A stretch of DNA of 64,000 bases, from the NCBI RefSeq assembly GCF_038070005.1, contig NZ_JBBPCO010000003.1, positions 124,001-188,000 of the forward strand. The letters run 5' to 3'. Positions 1 to 9,804 of this stretch are shown piece after piece (position 1 is the stretch's first letter; every line of letters begins with the position of its first letter). The notes beneath the pieces were generated by a model, which was given only the letters and a program-made list of their open reading frames with translations, was not told the DNA's origin and searched no databases. The stretch comes from Thermithiobacillus plumbiphilus (GTDB lineage Bacteria > Pseudomonadota > Gammaproteobacteria > Acidithiobacillales > Thermithiobacillaceae). Position numbers and translations under genes: made by a program.

Positions 1-362
1 TTGACGCCGACACACCCTTCTTCACCGATGTAGTTCAGCGGCACATGCACGGTGACCTTCTGGCCGGCCTTGGCGCGCTGGAAGTCCATGTGCTGCACCA
101 GGAGCTTGAAAGGATGCATCTGCAGATCGCGGATGATCACCTGCTGGGTCGTAGCATCGGGGAAAGCAAGGGAAATCACGTGTGAAAAGACACTCTGGTC
201 CAGGATCAGCCTGGAGATTTCGCGCTGGGACAGGGTGATGGACTGCGCGGCTTCGCCACCGCCGTAGATGACGGCCGGCACGCGATCCTCACGGCGCAGG
301 CGGCGGCTGGGACGACGGCCATGGACCTCGCGTACTTCTACATTCAGGGAAAAATCAGTCAT
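1..362 (-). CDS. rplY: 50S ribosomal protein L25 / general stress protein Ctc (3' end outside window)
   Basis: Partial gene that runs off the left edge. The 5' part reads M-T-D-F-S-L-N-V-E-V-R-E and continues with a G-R-R-P-S-R-R-L-R-R stretch and V-P-A-V-I-Y-G-G, the usual start of the L25/Ctc family, whose members bind 5S rRNA in the large ribosomal subunit. About 120 codons are visible, so the L25 domain is present and any C-terminal TL5/Ctc domain lies outside. The ATG is preceded by an AGGAG ribosome binding site (coding strand). It lies downstream of prs on the same strand, which matches the prs-rplY pairing in Pseudomonas and relatives. Confidence 0.93.
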   Translation of the reverse strand, partial: MTDFSLNVEVREVHGRRPSRRLRREDRVPAVIYGGGEAAQSITLSQREISRLILDQSVFSHVISLAFPDATTQQVIIRDLQMHPFKLLVQHMDFQRAKAGQKVTVHVPLNYIGEEGCVGV

Positions 363-455
363 TGTGTTTACTCCTGCTTAAATGAGCGGGGCGAGGGTTG
401 ACGAAACCTTTCTCCCCATTGCCAAACAGGACGCGCGAATGCGCGCCATGCGAAT

Positions 456-1403
456 TCATTCCATGAAAAGCGAGCTGACGGAATCCTCGTCGGAAATGCG
501 GCGGATGGTCTCCGCGAGCAGTTCAGCCACGCTCAGGGTGCGGATCTTGCTCGATTTCTGCCCTGCCTCATCAAGCGGTATGGTATCCGTCACCACCACC
601 TCGTCCAGCGCGGATGACTCGATGCGCGCCACGGCCTCTCCCGAGAATACCGGGTGCGTGGCATAGGCATAAACCTTGGCGGCACCCCGGCGCTTCAGCG
701 CAGCCGCGGCTTCGCAGAGGGTCTTGGCGGTATCGACCATATCATCCATGAGCACGCAGGTACGGCCGGATACCTCGCCGATGATATTCATGACCTGCGC
801 CTCATTGGGGCGCGGGCGACGCTTGTCGATGATGGCGAGATCCACCTCCAGGCGCTTGGCAATGGCCCGGGCACGCACCACGCCGCCGACATCCGGGGAG
901 ACCACCACGAGGTTCTCGTAGTTGCGGCGCCAGATGTCGCCGAGCAGGATGGGAGAGGCGTAAATGTTGTCCACCGGCACGTCGAAAAAACCCTGGATCT
1001 GATCGGCATGCAGATCCATGGTGAGCACGCGGTCGGCGCCGGCCGTGGTGATCAGATCCGCTACGAGCTTGGCGGTGATGGGCGTTCTGGCGCGGGACTT
1101 GCGATCCTGCCGGGCGTATCCATAGTACGGCACGGCGGCGGTGATGCGGTTGGCCGAAGCGCGTTTGAGCGCGTCGATCATGGCCAGCAGTTCCATCAGG
1201 TTGTCATTGGCGGGAGCACAGGTGGGCTGAACGACGAAGACGTCCTTGCCACGCACATTCTCCAGAATCTCGACAAACACCTCGCCATCACTGAACTCAC
1301 CGACGTCCGCCCGCCCCAGCGGAATATGAAGGTAGCGAGCGATGGCCGCTGCAAGCGCCGGATTGGCGTTGCCCGTGAACACCATCATACTGCCATAGGC
1401 CAT
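456..1403 (-). CDS. prs: Ribose-phosphate pyrophosphokinase (PRPP synthase)
   Basis: Makes 5-phosphoribosyl-1-pyrophosphate from ribose 5-phosphate and ATP, the precursor of purines, pyrimidines, histidine, tryptophan and NAD. The 315-residue length is exactly that of class I bacterial enzymes. Visible motifs are the ATP-loop R-Q-D (about 98-100), the catalytic region with H-A-D-Q-I-Q-G-F-F (about 132-140) and the PRPP-binding signature D-D-M-V-D-T-A-K-T (about 220-228). It sits between tRNA-Gln upstream and rplY downstream, all on the minus strand. A long open frame on the opposite strand (654-1529) is a GC-driven shadow. Confidence 0.98.
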   Translation of the reverse strand: MAYGSMMVFTGNANPALAAAIARYLHIPLGRADVGEFSDGEVFVEILENVRGKDVFVVQPTCAPANDNLMELLAMIDALKRASANRITAAVPYYGYARQDRKSRARTPITAKLVADLITTAGADRVLTMDLHADQIQGFFDVPVDNIYASPILLGDIWRRNYENLVVVSPDVGGVVRARAIAKRLEVDLAIIDKRRPRPNEAQVMNIIGEVSGRTCVLMDDMVDTAKTLCEAAAALKRRGAAKVYAYATHPVFSGEAVARIESSALDEVVVTDTIPLDEAGQKSSKIRTLSVAELLAETIRRISDEDSVSSLFME

Positions 1404-1514
1404 GGTGTCTATGTCTCCCTGATACAGATACTAGAGCAGCTCTGGGGCATCGCACGGAATGCGGGCGCGCCCGGCCGTCTCTGCCAGCCTCGGACTAATA
1501 CTGATACGACAAAG

Positions 1515-1589
1515 TGGCTGGGGCGCTAGGAATCGAACCTAGGAATGCCGGAATCAAAATCCGGTGCCTTACCGCTTGGCGACGCCCCA
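1515..1589 (-). tRNA. tRNA-Gln (anticodon TTG)
   Basis: The minus strand folds into a cloverleaf: acceptor TGGGGCG pairs with CGCCCCA, the T-arm contains GGTTCGAATCC, and the anticodon loop TTTTGAT gives UUG. The CCA end is encoded (complement of 1515-1517). It lies between ispE and prs, the same place as in Pseudomonas, and is probably cotranscribed with them. Confidence 0.97.
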
Positions 1590-1612
1590 AGAAATCGTGC
1601 TGGAACAGGATC

Positions 1613-2470
1613 TTACTCTAAGTTCAGTTGCGCGTGCAGGGGATGCCGGTTGCTCCCCTGGGCGGCAAAGGCGACCCAGTTTGCAGGCACGCGCCGGACG
1701 ATGGACCCGGCGACCTCACGTGAATCGGCCATGCCAAAGACACAGGCGCCGCTGCCGGTCAGTCGGGGAGCCGCGATCCCCTGCCCGTCGAGCCAGTTCA
1801 GGGCCTCGCCAATGACCGGATAGCGCGCAAGCACGAGCGCTTGCAGGGTATTGTCCTGCACCCCGTCCAGAAAGTCGCGTATTGTGATGGGAGAATGGGA
1901 ACGTGTCAATTCCGGATCGCTGAAGATACTGCCGGTGGAGACAGAAACACCGGGATGCAGGACCACATACCAGGGGGTGGGCAGCTCCGGCAGGGGGGTG
2001 AGTTGCTCCCCTACGCCTTCCGCCCAGGCAGCCCGGCCCCGGACGAAGACCGGCACGTCCGCGCCCAGGCCAAGGCCAAGCTCGGCGAGCTCGGCGAGAC
2101 TCAGACCCAGTCCCAGCAACTGGTTCAACACAAGCAGTGTGGTGGCGGCATCCGAGCTGCCGCCGCCGAGACCGCCCCCCATCGGCAGGCGCTTGTCGAC
2201 GAAGATGCCGACGCCCTCCCGTACCCCACAGGCATCTTGCAGCAACTGTGCCGCACGCACCACGAGATCACTCTCCGGCGATACTTCCGCGGCACCGGCC
2301 AGCCGGCGCGCCCCGCGCCCGGGCAGGGATACGAAGCGCAAGGCGTCACCGTAGTCCAGGAACTGGAACACCGTCTGCAGCAGATGATAGCCATCCCGGC
2401 GCCGGCCGATGACGCGCAGCATCAGGTTCAGCTTTGCCGGCGCCGGATAGGCTACCTGTTCCTCAGCCAC
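1613..2470 (-). CDS. ispE: 4-diphosphocytidyl-2-C-methyl-D-erythritol kinase
   Basis: GHMP-family kinase of the non-mevalonate isoprenoid pathway; phosphorylates CDP-methylerythritol. The family start P-A-K-L-N is at residues 11-15, D-G-Y-H follows, and the glycine-rich ATP loop G-G-G-L-G-G-G-S-S-D-A is at about 98-108. I choose the GTG start at 2470 because GGAGGG lies just upstream and the resulting 285 residues match the usual length. A longer ATG start at 2500 would overlap lolB by 38 bases and lacks such a site. With the GTG start the gene overlaps the lolB stop by 8 bases, which suggests translational coupling. Confidence 0.95.
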   Translation of the reverse strand: MAEEQVAYPAPAKLNLMLRVIGRRRDGYHLLQTVFQFLDYGDALRFVSLPGRGARRLAGAAEVSPESDLVVRAAQLLQDACGVREGVGIFVDKRLPMGGGLGGGSSDAATTLLVLNQLLGLGLSLAELAELGLGLGADVPVFVRGRAAWAEGVGEQLTPLPELPTPWYVVLHPGVSVSTGSIFSDPELTRSHSPITIRDFLDGVQDNTLQALVLARYPVIGEALNWLDGQGIAAPRLTGSGACVFGMADSREVAGSIVRRVPANWVAFAAQGSNRHPLHAQLNLE

Positions 2471-3119
2471 CCTGCCCTCCGGCGGTGGAAGCGGCTGCAT
2501 TCCCGAACTGCAGTTGCCAGTCCCGAATCACGGCCTTGACGCGCACCGCCTGTGGGCCTTCCGCCAGGACCCGTCCGGGCATGGCCACGCCATTCACAGG
2601 GCGATAATCCTGATAGGTCACGGTCCAGCCAGCCTGCTTCAGGATTTCCGGATTGCCCTGACTGTCATAGGTGACTTCGGCAAGCTGTCCGGGCAGGGCT
2701 TGTCCCCGCAGCCAGTAAGCAAGGCTGCTGACCGGTAGCGGCATGGGCGAACGGCCGGCCAGCACAGTTGCGGCATCCGGACCACTCGCCTCGAAACCAT
2801 CGGCGAATTTCGCGTAGGCGCCCTGGGGACTCTGCTCCAGCAACATGACGGTGCGTCCCAGGGGATCGCGCATGCGCAACACCTCGGTGCCGCCCGTGCG
2901 CTGCCATTCGAAGGCGGCGCTGTTGCCCTCGTTGCCAGCCTGCACCGCAACCCGCCCCTGCGCGGACCAGGATTGGAGCTGTTCCAGTTTCTGGCTGCGT
3001 TGCGCTGGCGTTTGCGCAGGCAGCGGTTCCGGTGGCAGGCTTGCGCAGCCGCTCATTGCCAGCACGAGCATCAGCAGTGGCCAGGTGGCAGGCCTGCGAA
3101 ACATCTCAAGCGAACCCAT
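2463..3119 (-). CDS. lolB: Outer-membrane lipoprotein LolB
   Basis: Receives lipoproteins from periplasmic LolA and inserts them in the outer membrane. The N-terminus has a hydrophobic signal ending in the lipobox L-A-M-S-G-C, with acylated cysteine at residue 25. The mature part begins A-S-L-P-P-E and carries W-S-A-Q-G-R-V-A-V, typical of the LolB beta-barrel. An AAGGAG site precedes the ATG by a normal distance. It sits between the TPR gene and ispE in the conserved hemA-TPR-lolB-ispE-prs order, which supports the call beyond sequence alone. Confidence 0.95.
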   Translation of the reverse strand: MGSLEMFRRPATWPLLMLVLAMSGCASLPPEPLPAQTPAQRSQKLEQLQSWSAQGRVAVQAGNEGNSAAFEWQRTGGTEVLRMRDPLGRTVMLLEQSPQGAYAKFADGFEASGPDAATVLAGRSPMPLPVSSLAYWLRGQALPGQLAEVTYDSQGNPEILKQAGWTVTYQDYRPVNGVAMPGRVLAEGPQAVRVKAVIRDWQLQFGNAAASTAGGQGG

Positions 3120-3128
3120 GAGCTCTCC

Positions 3129-4910
3129 TTAGCGCTTGATCCGCTCTTTGAGAGCGGCATTGTCGGGGTGGGCTTGCAGAGCTGACCGCCACAGCTTGCG
3201 GGCCTCGTCGTGTCTTCCGAGCGCCCAGAGCACCTCGCCGGCATGGACGGATATTTCCGGGTCGTTGGGGTACTGCAGCAAGGCTTTCTGCAGATAGTCC
3301 AGGGCTTCCTGATCGCGCCCCATCTCGTGCAGCAGCCAGCCCATGCTGTCGAGAATATAGGGATCGCGGGGCGCCAGTTGCAGCGCCTTTTTCAGCAGGA
3401 TTTCCGCTTCCGGCAGGCGCTCCCGACGTTCGACCAGACTGTAGCCCAGAAAGTTGTAGGCATGGGCGTTGTCGGGCTGCAGGCGGATGACTTCGCGGAT
3501 GTCCTGCTCCATGGCGGCATAGTTACGCATGCGCTCGTATATCGCTGCACGCTGATAGAGCAGATCCGGCTGCCGGGGGGCCTTGGCAATGGCCGCATCG
3601 ATGATGGCCAGCGCGCCGGGGGCATCCTTTTCCTGCATGGCCAGCTCGGCCTGCAAGAGCTGGATGCGCAGGTCATCAGGCATCTTTTTCCGCAGATCGG
3701 CCAGACGGGCATGGGCCGACTTCAGGTTGCCGGCCTGGGCATCGAGCTGGATCATGCGCAAGCGGGCCTCCACATACAGGGCACCGGGACCGATCCCCTC
3801 ATACCACGCCAGTGCCTGGGGCAGATTGTCCCGGGATTCCTCCAGCCGTCCCAGATAGTAACGTGCGGCAGGCTGATCAGGTGCCAGCTCCATCACCCGA
3901 TTCAGGGACTGCTCGGCCCTGGACAGGTCATTTCGTTGCAGCTCGATCATGCCCATCACCAGAAAGACGTCGGGATTCTCCGGCTGCAGAGCGGCCAGCT
4001 CCTGGTACAGGGCATAGGCATCGTCCCAGCGTTCCTGCCTCAGCAGGCTGGCGGCCAGATACATGCGGGTTTCCTGGGCATTCGGGTTGCGCTGGATGTA
4101 GGTCTGCAGGAAATCGCTGGCGGCCCTGTCTCCCTGTACCTTTGACAGGGTCATGGCCACGGCCAGGGCCGCCTGCTCCCACTCCGGACGCCGCTCCAGG
4201 GCCTGGCGAAACAGAACGAGCGCCTTGTCGTCCTGCCCCATCCTGATACGCAGATGCCCGAGGGCGTAATAGGCCGCGGCCTGCTGCGGCTGCTTCTTGA
4301 TCAGCATCTGCAGGGTCTGTACTGCCGGTTCATATTGCCGGCTGGCAGCCAGGATCTCGCTGAGCTGCAGATAGACGTCCATGCGCTCCGGGAAGCGCTG
4401 GGTGAGCTGCTGCAGCAGCCGCACCGCTTCGTCCCGCTGGCCGGTACCGACCAGCAGCGCGGCGAGGTATTGCGAGGGTTCGACCTGATCGGGCGCCGCC
4501 CGCGCCCAGCGGCGGGCTAGCGGCAGGGCTTCCTGCAGGCGATCCAGTTGGGTCAGCGCCTTGGTCGCGCGCTCCAGCACGCTGGGATCATTGGTATTTT
4601 CAGCGGCCTTCTTCCAGGCTTCGGCAGCAAGCGGCAGATCGCCACTTTGCAGGGCAAATTCGCCCAGCATCAGCTCGAACATGCCCTGGGCGTTCAAGGG
4701 ACTCTGCCTGTCGGACAGGCGCGGCTGCGCAGTCGCCGCCTGGCGGCTGGCCGACAACAGGATGGCCGGGACTTGCGGTTGACCTGATGATTCCTGCACG
4801 CCCGACCCGCCCACTGGCTGGACGGGCAAAAGCGATCCGGCCAGGAGTTCGTTGCAGGCCAGCATCAGCCCGAGCCAGAGCCCGCCTGCCTGCCAGTTCT
4901 TTCTGCCCAT
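3129..4910 (-). CDS. Exported tetratricopeptide-repeat protein (PA4667-like)
   Basis: About 593 residues, nearly all TPR helix pairs from about residue 60 to the end, recognisable by repeated A-x-x-x-Y-x-x-L-G and P-x-x-P-E-x patterns. The N-terminus M-G-R-K-N-W-Q-A-G-G followed by a hydrophobic stretch looks like a signal peptide; a cysteine in L-M-L-A-C could be a weak lipobox. I choose the ATG at 4910, preceded by AGAGGA, over an ATG at 4994 that would add an unlikely non-hydrophobic extension reaching into the hemA leader. The same gene occupies this slot in Pseudomonas (PA4667, between hemA and lolB). Its molecular role is not established; a scaffold for envelope protein complexes is a reasonable inference. 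Confidence 0.85.
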   Translation of the reverse strand: MGRKNWQAGGLWLGLMLACNELLAGSLLPVQPVGGSGVQESSGQPQVPAILLSASRQAATAQPRLSDRQSPLNAQGMFELMLGEFALQSGDLPLAAEAWKKAAENTNDPSVLERATKALTQLDRLQEALPLARRWARAAPDQVEPSQYLAALLVGTGQRDEAVRLLQQLTQRFPERMDVYLQLSEILAASRQYEPAVQTLQMLIKKQPQQAAAYYALGHLRIRMGQDDKALVLFRQALERRPEWEQAALAVAMTLSKVQGDRAASDFLQTYIQRNPNAQETRMYLAASLLRQERWDDAYALYQELAALQPENPDVFLVMGMIELQRNDLSRAEQSLNRVMELAPDQPAARYYLGRLEESRDNLPQALAWYEGIGPGALYVEARLRMIQLDAQAGNLKSAHARLADLRKKMPDDLRIQLLQAELAMQEKDAPGALAIIDAAIAKAPRQPDLLYQRAAIYERMRNYAAMEQDIREVIRLQPDNAHAYNFLGYSLVERRERLPEAEILLKKALQLAPRDPYILDSMGWLLHEMGRDQEALDYLQKALLQYPNDPEISVHAGEVLWALGRHDEARKLWRSALQAHPDNAALKERIKR

Positions 4911-4981
4911 GCTTGGTCCTCTGAGAAAGGATAGAAAAGGTACAGCTTGCCCACGGATCAGGAGATTGCCTGAGTTATCAG

Positions 4982-4993
4982 TGCAAGCTTGCA
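4982..4993. promoter_or_regulatory. 12-base perfect palindrome in the TPR/hemA divergent spacer
   Basis: The sequence TGCAAGCTTGCA reads the same on both strands and lies in the roughly 215-base spacer between two divergently transcribed genes. It could be an operator half-site pair, but no matching regulator is evident and no clear promoter overlaps it. Confidence 0.25.
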
Positions 4994-5125
4994 TTGATCC
5001 TGGGCTTTGCGGAAAATCGACAGATTATGCCCACGCTAGTCGTATTCAACAGTCGTCAGTCCGGACAGGGTTCCGGGCAGTGCGCAAAGGCGCGAGCCGG
5101 TGGCGCCCATCCAATATGGCAGGAC

Positions 5126-6388
5126 ATGAAGATATTTTCCCTGGGATTAAATCACACAACCGCGCCGGTCGAAATCCGCGAGCAGGTCGCCTTCGCGAGC
5201 GAAGGCATCATGCAGGCTCACCAGGATCTCGTCGCCCAGCCCGGCATTGGCGAGGCGGTGATCCTGTCCACCTGCAATCGCACAGAGATCTACTATAGCA
5301 CTGATTCCGCCAGCCCCGAGAGTGTTTCGCGGTGGCTGGCGGAATACCACCACCTGTCCATCCCCGACCTGGACCCCTATCTCTATGTGCACACGGGCGA
5401 TGCCGCGGTCCAGCATCTCTTTCGGGTGGCGTCGGGCCTTGATTCGCTGGTGCTTGGCGAGCCGCAGATCCTGGGTCAGCTGAAGAACGCCTATCTGCTC
5501 GCCCATCAGGCCCAGAGCGTCGGCGCCTTGTTCAATCGCCTTTTCCATTGGAGTTTTTCGGTGGCCAAGCGGGTGCGCACCGAAACCCAGATCGGCAGCC
5601 AGGCGGTCAGCGTGGCCTTTGCCGCGGTGAGTCTGGCCAGACGCATCTTCGGGGACCTGAGCGGCCAGCAGGTACTGCTCATCGGCGCCGGGGAGACCAT
5701 CGAGCTGGTCGCGCGCCACCTGCGCGAGCAAGGCGTGGGCCGCGTCACGGTTGCTAACCGCAGCGCCGAGCGCGCCCGCCAGGTGGCAGAGGAGTTCCAG
5801 GGCCACGCTATCGGGCTCGGGCAGATTCCGGAAGCCCTGGAAGATGCCGATATCGTGGTCAGCTCCACCGCCAGCCCTCTGCCCGTGCTGGGCAAGGGCA
5901 CGGTGGAGCGCGCCCTGAAGAAGCGCCGTCACCGGCCGGTCTTCATGGTGGATATCGCCGTGCCGCGCGATATCGAACCCGAGGTCGGGCAGTTGCCGGA
6001 CGTGTATCTTTATACGGTGGATGATCTGCAGGGCATCATCGAGGAAAACCTGCAGGCACGGCGTGAAGCCGCCAAGGCCGCCGAGACCATCATCATCGAG
6101 GAGAGCCTGGCCTTTGGGCGCTGGCAACAGGGGCTCGGCGCGGTCCCCACCATTCGCCTGCTGCGCGAACGCGCGGAGCAGTTGCGGCAAAGCGAAGTGG
6201 AGCGGGCGCTGCGCCTGCTCCAGCAGGGACAGGCGCCCGAGCTGGTGCTCGAGCGCCTGTCGCATGGCCTGGTCAACAAATTGCTGCACCAGCCGACCGT
6301 GACCCTGCGGGCCGCCGGTGAAGCCCGCGAGGAGCCGGCGCTGGTCGCCGCCCTGCATACCCTGTTCAAGCTGGACGAAACCTCATGA
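5126..6388 (+). CDS. hemA: Glutamyl-tRNA reductase
   Basis: First committed step of C5-pathway tetrapyrrole synthesis: reduces glutamyl-tRNA to glutamate-1-semialdehyde with NADPH. The start [15 protein letters not shown] matches family N-termini, so I reject an in-frame upstream ATG at 4994 that adds 44 unrelated residues. The catalytic cysteine is C50 in S-T-C-N-R-T-E. The NADPH fold shows V-L-L-I-G-A-G-E in the central third, and a C-terminal dimerisation helix follows. At 420 residues it is full length. The stop overlaps the prfA start (ATGA), as in many gammaproteobacteria. Confidence 0.98.
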   Translation: MKIFSLGLNHTTAPVEIREQVAFASEGIMQAHQDLVAQPGIGEAVILSTCNRTEIYYSTDSASPESVSRWLAEYHHLSIPDLDPYLYVHTGDAAVQHLFRVASGLDSLVLGEPQILGQLKNAYLLAHQAQSVGALFNRLFHWSFSVAKRVRTETQIGSQAVSVAFAAVSLARRIFGDLSGQQVLLIGAGETIELVARHLREQGVGRVTVANRSAERARQVAEEFQGHAIGLGQIPEALEDADIVVSSTASPLPVLGKGTVERALKKRRHRPVFMVDIAVPRDIEPEVGQLPDVYLYTVDDLQGIIEENLQARREAAKAAETIIIEESLAFGRWQQGLGAVPTIRLLRERAEQLRQSEVERALRLLQQGQAPELVLERLSHGLVNKLLHQPTVTLRAAGEAREEPALVAALHTLFKLDETS

Positions 6389-7476
6389 GCATCAATCCGC
6401 GCCTGCAGGCCAAGCTGGAACATCTCGCCGAACGCTATGAAGAGGTGAATGCCCTGCTGTCGGAGCCGGAGATCATTCAGGACCAGCCGCGCTTCCAGCA
6501 GCTCTCGCGGGAATATGCCGACCTGAGCCCGGTCGTGGACGCCCTGACCCGGTTTCAGACGACCCGCGACAGCCTGGAGGAAACCCGCGCCATGGCGGCT
6601 TCGGAGAGCGATCCCGAGTTGCGCGAAATGGCCGCCCAGGAAGTGGTGGAGATGGAAGCGCAGCTCGATCAGCTGCTGCTGGCCTTGCAGAAATTCCTGC
6701 TGCCGCGGGACCCCAACGACGAGCGCAACGTGTTTCTGGAAATCCGCGCCGGGGCCGGCGGCGAGGAAGCGGCGCTGTTTGCCGGGGCCCTCTTGCGCAT
6801 GTACAGCCGCTATGCCGAATCGCGCGGCTGGCGCGCGGAGCTGATCAGCGCTTCGGAATCGGATCTCGGCGGCTACAAGGAGGCCGTGGTGGAAATCAGC
6901 GGGCGCGGTGCTTACTCGCGCCTGAAATTCGAGGCCGGTGGCCATCGCGTGCAGCGGGTACCGGAAACCGAGACCCAGGGCCGGATTCACACCTCGGCCT
7001 GCACCGTGGCGGTGCTACCGGCCGTGGATGAAATCACCGGCATCGACATCAACCCCGCCGATCTGCGCATCGATACCTATCGCGCCAGCGGCGCCGGCGG
7101 CCAGCACATCAATAAGACCGATTCGGCGGTGCGCATCACCCATCTCCCTTCCGGGATCGTGGTGGCCTGTCAGGAAGACCGCTCGCAACACAAGAACCGC
7201 GCCCGTGCCATGAGCCTGCTGCAGTCGAAGCTGCTGGAAGTGGAGCAGGAGAAGCAGAGCAGCGCCCAGGCCAGCGCGCGCAAGCTGATGGTGGGTTCCG
7301 GGGATCGCTCCGAGCGCATCCGCACCTACAATTTCCCGCAGGGGCGGATCACCGACCACCGCATCAACCTGACCCTCTACAAACTGGAACAGGTGCTGGC
7401 GGGCGAGCTGGACCTGCTGATCGAGCCGCTGATCAGCGAATACCAGGCCGATCAGCTCGCCGCGCTGGGCGACTAG
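6385..7476 (+). CDS. prfA: Peptide chain release factor 1
   Basis: Recognises UAA and UAG stop codons and triggers peptide release. The catalytic G-G-Q lies at 238-240 within [18 protein letters not shown], and the codon-reading tripeptide P-x-T region is P-E-T near 193-195. Length 363 is standard. It overlaps hemA by four bases. The methyltransferase gene prmC, which modifies the GGQ glutamine and often follows prfA, is not here: the next gene, pilU, converges on prfA with only six bases between stop codons. Confidence 0.98.
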   Translation: MSINPRLQAKLEHLAERYEEVNALLSEPEIIQDQPRFQQLSREYADLSPVVDALTRFQTTRDSLEETRAMAASESDPELREMAAQEVVEMEAQLDQLLLALQKFLLPRDPNDERNVFLEIRAGAGGEEAALFAGALLRMYSRYAESRGWRAELISASESDLGGYKEAVVEISGRGAYSRLKFEAGGHRVQRVPETETQGRIHTSACTVAVLPAVDEITGIDINPADLRIDTYRASGAGGQHINKTDSAVRITHLPSGIVVACQEDRSQHKNRARAMSLLQSKLLEVEQEKQSSAQASARKLMVGSGDRSERIRTYNFPQGRITDHRINLTLYKLEQVLAGELDLLIEPLISEYQADQLAALGD

Positions 7477-7482
7477 TCTCGC

Positions 7483-8616
7483 CTATTCTTCCACCTGCAA
7501 CTCGGGTGTCGTCCCCAGGGCGCTGCGCAGCCCCGGATCCTCGCGGCCCTGGCGCATGCATTCGAGCTTGATGGCCAGTCGCACCTCGTTGATCGAGTCG
7601 GCATTGTGCAGGGCATCCTCGTAGCTGATTTCCCCATCCATATAGAGCTTCAGCAGGGCCTGGTCGAAGGTCTGCATGCCCATCTCGGTGGATTTGGCCA
7701 TGACCTCCTTGATCGCGCCCACCTCCCCTTTGTAGATGAGATCGGCCACGGTCGGGGAGTTCAGCAACACCTCGATCGCCGCACTGCGCCCCTTTCCGTC
7801 CTTGCGCGGGATCAGCCGCTGCGAGACGACCGCCTTGAGATTCAGCGACAGGTCCATCAGGAGCTGGCTGCGCCGGTCCTCGGGGAAGAAGTTGATGATG
7901 CGGTCCAGGGCCTGGTTGGCGTTGTTGGCATGCAGGGTGGACAGGCAGAGATGGCCGGTTTCGGCGAAGGCAACGGCGTGCTCCATGGTCTCGCGCGCGC
8001 GGATCTCGCCGATGAGGATCACGTCCGGCGCCTGGCGCAGGGCGTTCTTCAGCGCCTCCTCGTAAGACTCGGTATCGATGCCCACTTCGCGCTGGTTGAC
8101 GATGGACTTCTCGTGGCGGTGCAGGAACTCGATCGGGTCCTCGATGGTGAGGATGTGACCGCTGTCATGGCGGTTGCGGTAGCCAACCATGGCCGCCAGC
8201 GAGGTCGACTTGCCGGAACCGGTGGCGCCGACGAACAGGATCAGGCCGCGCTTGGTCATCGCCAGTTCGCGCAGAATCGGGGGCAATCGCAAACCTTCCA
8301 GTTGCGGGATGTCGGTCTTGATCGAACGCAGCACCATCCCGACTTCGTTGCGCTGATAGAAGGCATTGACGCGGAAGCGGCCTACCTGGGGCACGCTCAG
8401 GGCCATGTTCAGCTCCTTGTGAGCCTCGAATTCCCCGAGCTGTTCCTCAGTCATCATCTCCCGCGCCAGGGCCACGGTTTCCATGGGCTTGAGCGAGGAG
8501 CTGCCGACCGGCACGCTCTTGCCATCGATCTTGAAGGTGGGCGGCGCGCCGACGGTCAGATAGAGATCCGAGGCATTGCGCTGGTTCATCAGCAAAAGTA
8601 GATCGCGAAAACTCAA
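7483..8616 (-). CDS. pilU: Type IV pilus retraction accessory ATPase PilU
   Basis: PilT-family hexameric ATPase that works with PilT to retract type IV pili at the inner-membrane base. Walker A G-A-T-G-S-G-K-S lies at about 130-137. The conserved T-I-E-D-P-I-E-F segment, the G-E-I-R Walker B region and a histidine-containing S-T-L-H-A-N-N-A segment follow. The G-A-T form of the P-loop and the tail extending past about residue 345 are PilU traits, distinguishing it from the neighbouring PilT. It is downstream of pilT on the same strand with a 26-base gap. Confidence 0.95.
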   Translation of the reverse strand: MSFRDLLLLMNQRNASDLYLTVGAPPTFKIDGKSVPVGSSSLKPMETVALAREMMTEEQLGEFEAHKELNMALSVPQVGRFRVNAFYQRNEVGMVLRSIKTDIPQLEGLRLPPILRELAMTKRGLILFVGATGSGKSTSLAAMVGYRNRHDSGHILTIEDPIEFLHRHEKSIVNQREVGIDTESYEEALKNALRQAPDVILIGEIRARETMEHAVAFAETGHLCLSTLHANNANQALDRIINFFPEDRRSQLLMDLSLNLKAVVSQRLIPRKDGKGRSAAIEVLLNSPTVADLIYKGEVGAIKEVMAKSTEMGMQTFDQALLKLYMDGEISYEDALHNADSINEVRLAIKLECMRQGREDPGLRSALGTTPELQVEE

Positions 8617-8642
8617 GCTACCCTTCCTTTTTCATAAGGTTT

Positions 8643-9698
8643 TCATAAGGCGCCAATATTGGCAAAGAGATCCCGGTTCTGGGCCTTGCGCATGGCATCT
8701 TCGGCACGCACCCGCCGGGCCTTGACCAGGTCGATGAGGTTCTGATCCAGGGTCTGCATGCCCTCGCGCTGCCCGGTCTGGATGACCGACACCATCTGCG
8801 CCACCTTGCCCTCGCGGATGAGGTTGCGGATGGCGGGCGTGCCGATCATGATCTCGTGCGCCGCCACCCGGCTGTTACCGTCGGCGGTCTTGAGGAGGGT
8901 CTGGGCGATCACGGCGCGCAGGGACTCGGACAGCATCGCGCGCACCATGTCCTTCTCGGCAGCCGGGAAGACATCGATGATACGATCGATGGTCTTGGGC
9001 GCGGAGCTGGTATGCAGGGTACCGAACACCAAGTGGCCGGTTTCGGCGGCGGTCAGGGCCAGACGGATGGTTTCGAGATCGCGCAACTCGCCCACCAGGA
9101 TGATATCAGGATCCTCGCGCAGGGCCGAGCGCAGGGCGTTGGAGAAAGAATGGGTCTGCGGCCCCACCTCGCGCTGGTTGATCAGGCACTTCTTGGCCTT
9201 GTGCACGAACTCGATCGGATCCTCGATGGTGAGGATGTGCTCGTGCTTGTTCTCGTTGATGTGATTGATCATCGCCGCCAGCGTGGTGGACTTGCCCGAG
9301 CCGGTGGGGCCAGTCACGAGAATCAGGCCACGCGGCACCTCGATGATGCTCTTGAAGGCCGCGGGCGCATTGATCTGCTCCAGCGACAGCACCTCGGAGG
9401 GAATGGTCCGGAAGGCCGCCGCCGGACCGCGATCCTGCTGGAAGGCATTGACACGGAAACGGGCGACGCCGCCGAGATCGACAGAGAAGTCGACTTCCAG
9501 GTTTTCCTCGAAGAACTTGCGCTGCTTGTCGTTCATGATGTCATAGATCATGGCATGCACCGCCTTGGCATCGAGCGGTTCGATGTTCAGGCGCTTGACC
9601 TCGCCATTGATGCGGATCATGGGCGGTAATCCCGAAGACAGGTGGGTATCCGACGCCTTGTTCTTGACCGCAAAGCTCAACAGTTCCGTGATGTCCAT
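8643..9698 (-). CDS. pilT: Type IV pilus retraction ATPase PilT
   Basis: Main pilus-retraction motor. Starts M-D-I-T-E-L-L-S-F-A-V with an AAGGAAGG ribosome binding site; an upstream in-frame ATG at 9728 adds ten unlikely residues. Walker A G-P-T-G-S-G-K-S is at about 130-137. T-I-E-D-P-I-E-F, V-G-E-L-R-D and the H-box F-G-T-L-H-T follow, and the AIRNLIRE helix typical of PilT lies near residues 290-297. It is divergent from yggS. This PilT/PilU pair is the only retraction machinery seen and could serve the MSHA pilus locus that begins 8 kb away. Confidence 0.96.
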   Translation of the reverse strand: MDITELLSFAVKNKASDTHLSSGLPPMIRINGEVKRLNIEPLDAKAVHAMIYDIMNDKQRKFFEENLEVDFSVDLGGVARFRVNAFQQDRGPAAAFRTIPSEVLSLEQINAPAAFKSIIEVPRGLILVTGPTGSGKSTTLAAMINHINENKHEHILTIEDPIEFVHKAKKCLINQREVGPQTHSFSNALRSALREDPDIILVGELRDLETIRLALTAAETGHLVFGTLHTSSAPKTIDRIIDVFPAAEKDMVRAMLSESLRAVIAQTLLKTADGNSRVAAHEIMIGTPAIRNLIREGKVAQMVSVIQTGQREGMQTLDQNLIDLVKARRVRAEDAMRKAQNRDLFANIGAL

Positions 9699-9804
9699 GG
9701 CCTTCCTTCCAAATCCTGTGTCTCTCAATATGAGTGCAATGGTGTATATTAGTCGATAAATACAAATTGACTGCCCCGTCCCGGCGTGGGCGAGCAGGAA
9801 TCAC

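Noticed and set aside
654-1529. Long plus-strand open frame opposite prs
   Set aside because: It mirrors a well-identified gene, has no recognisable domains and arises from GC-rich codon use.
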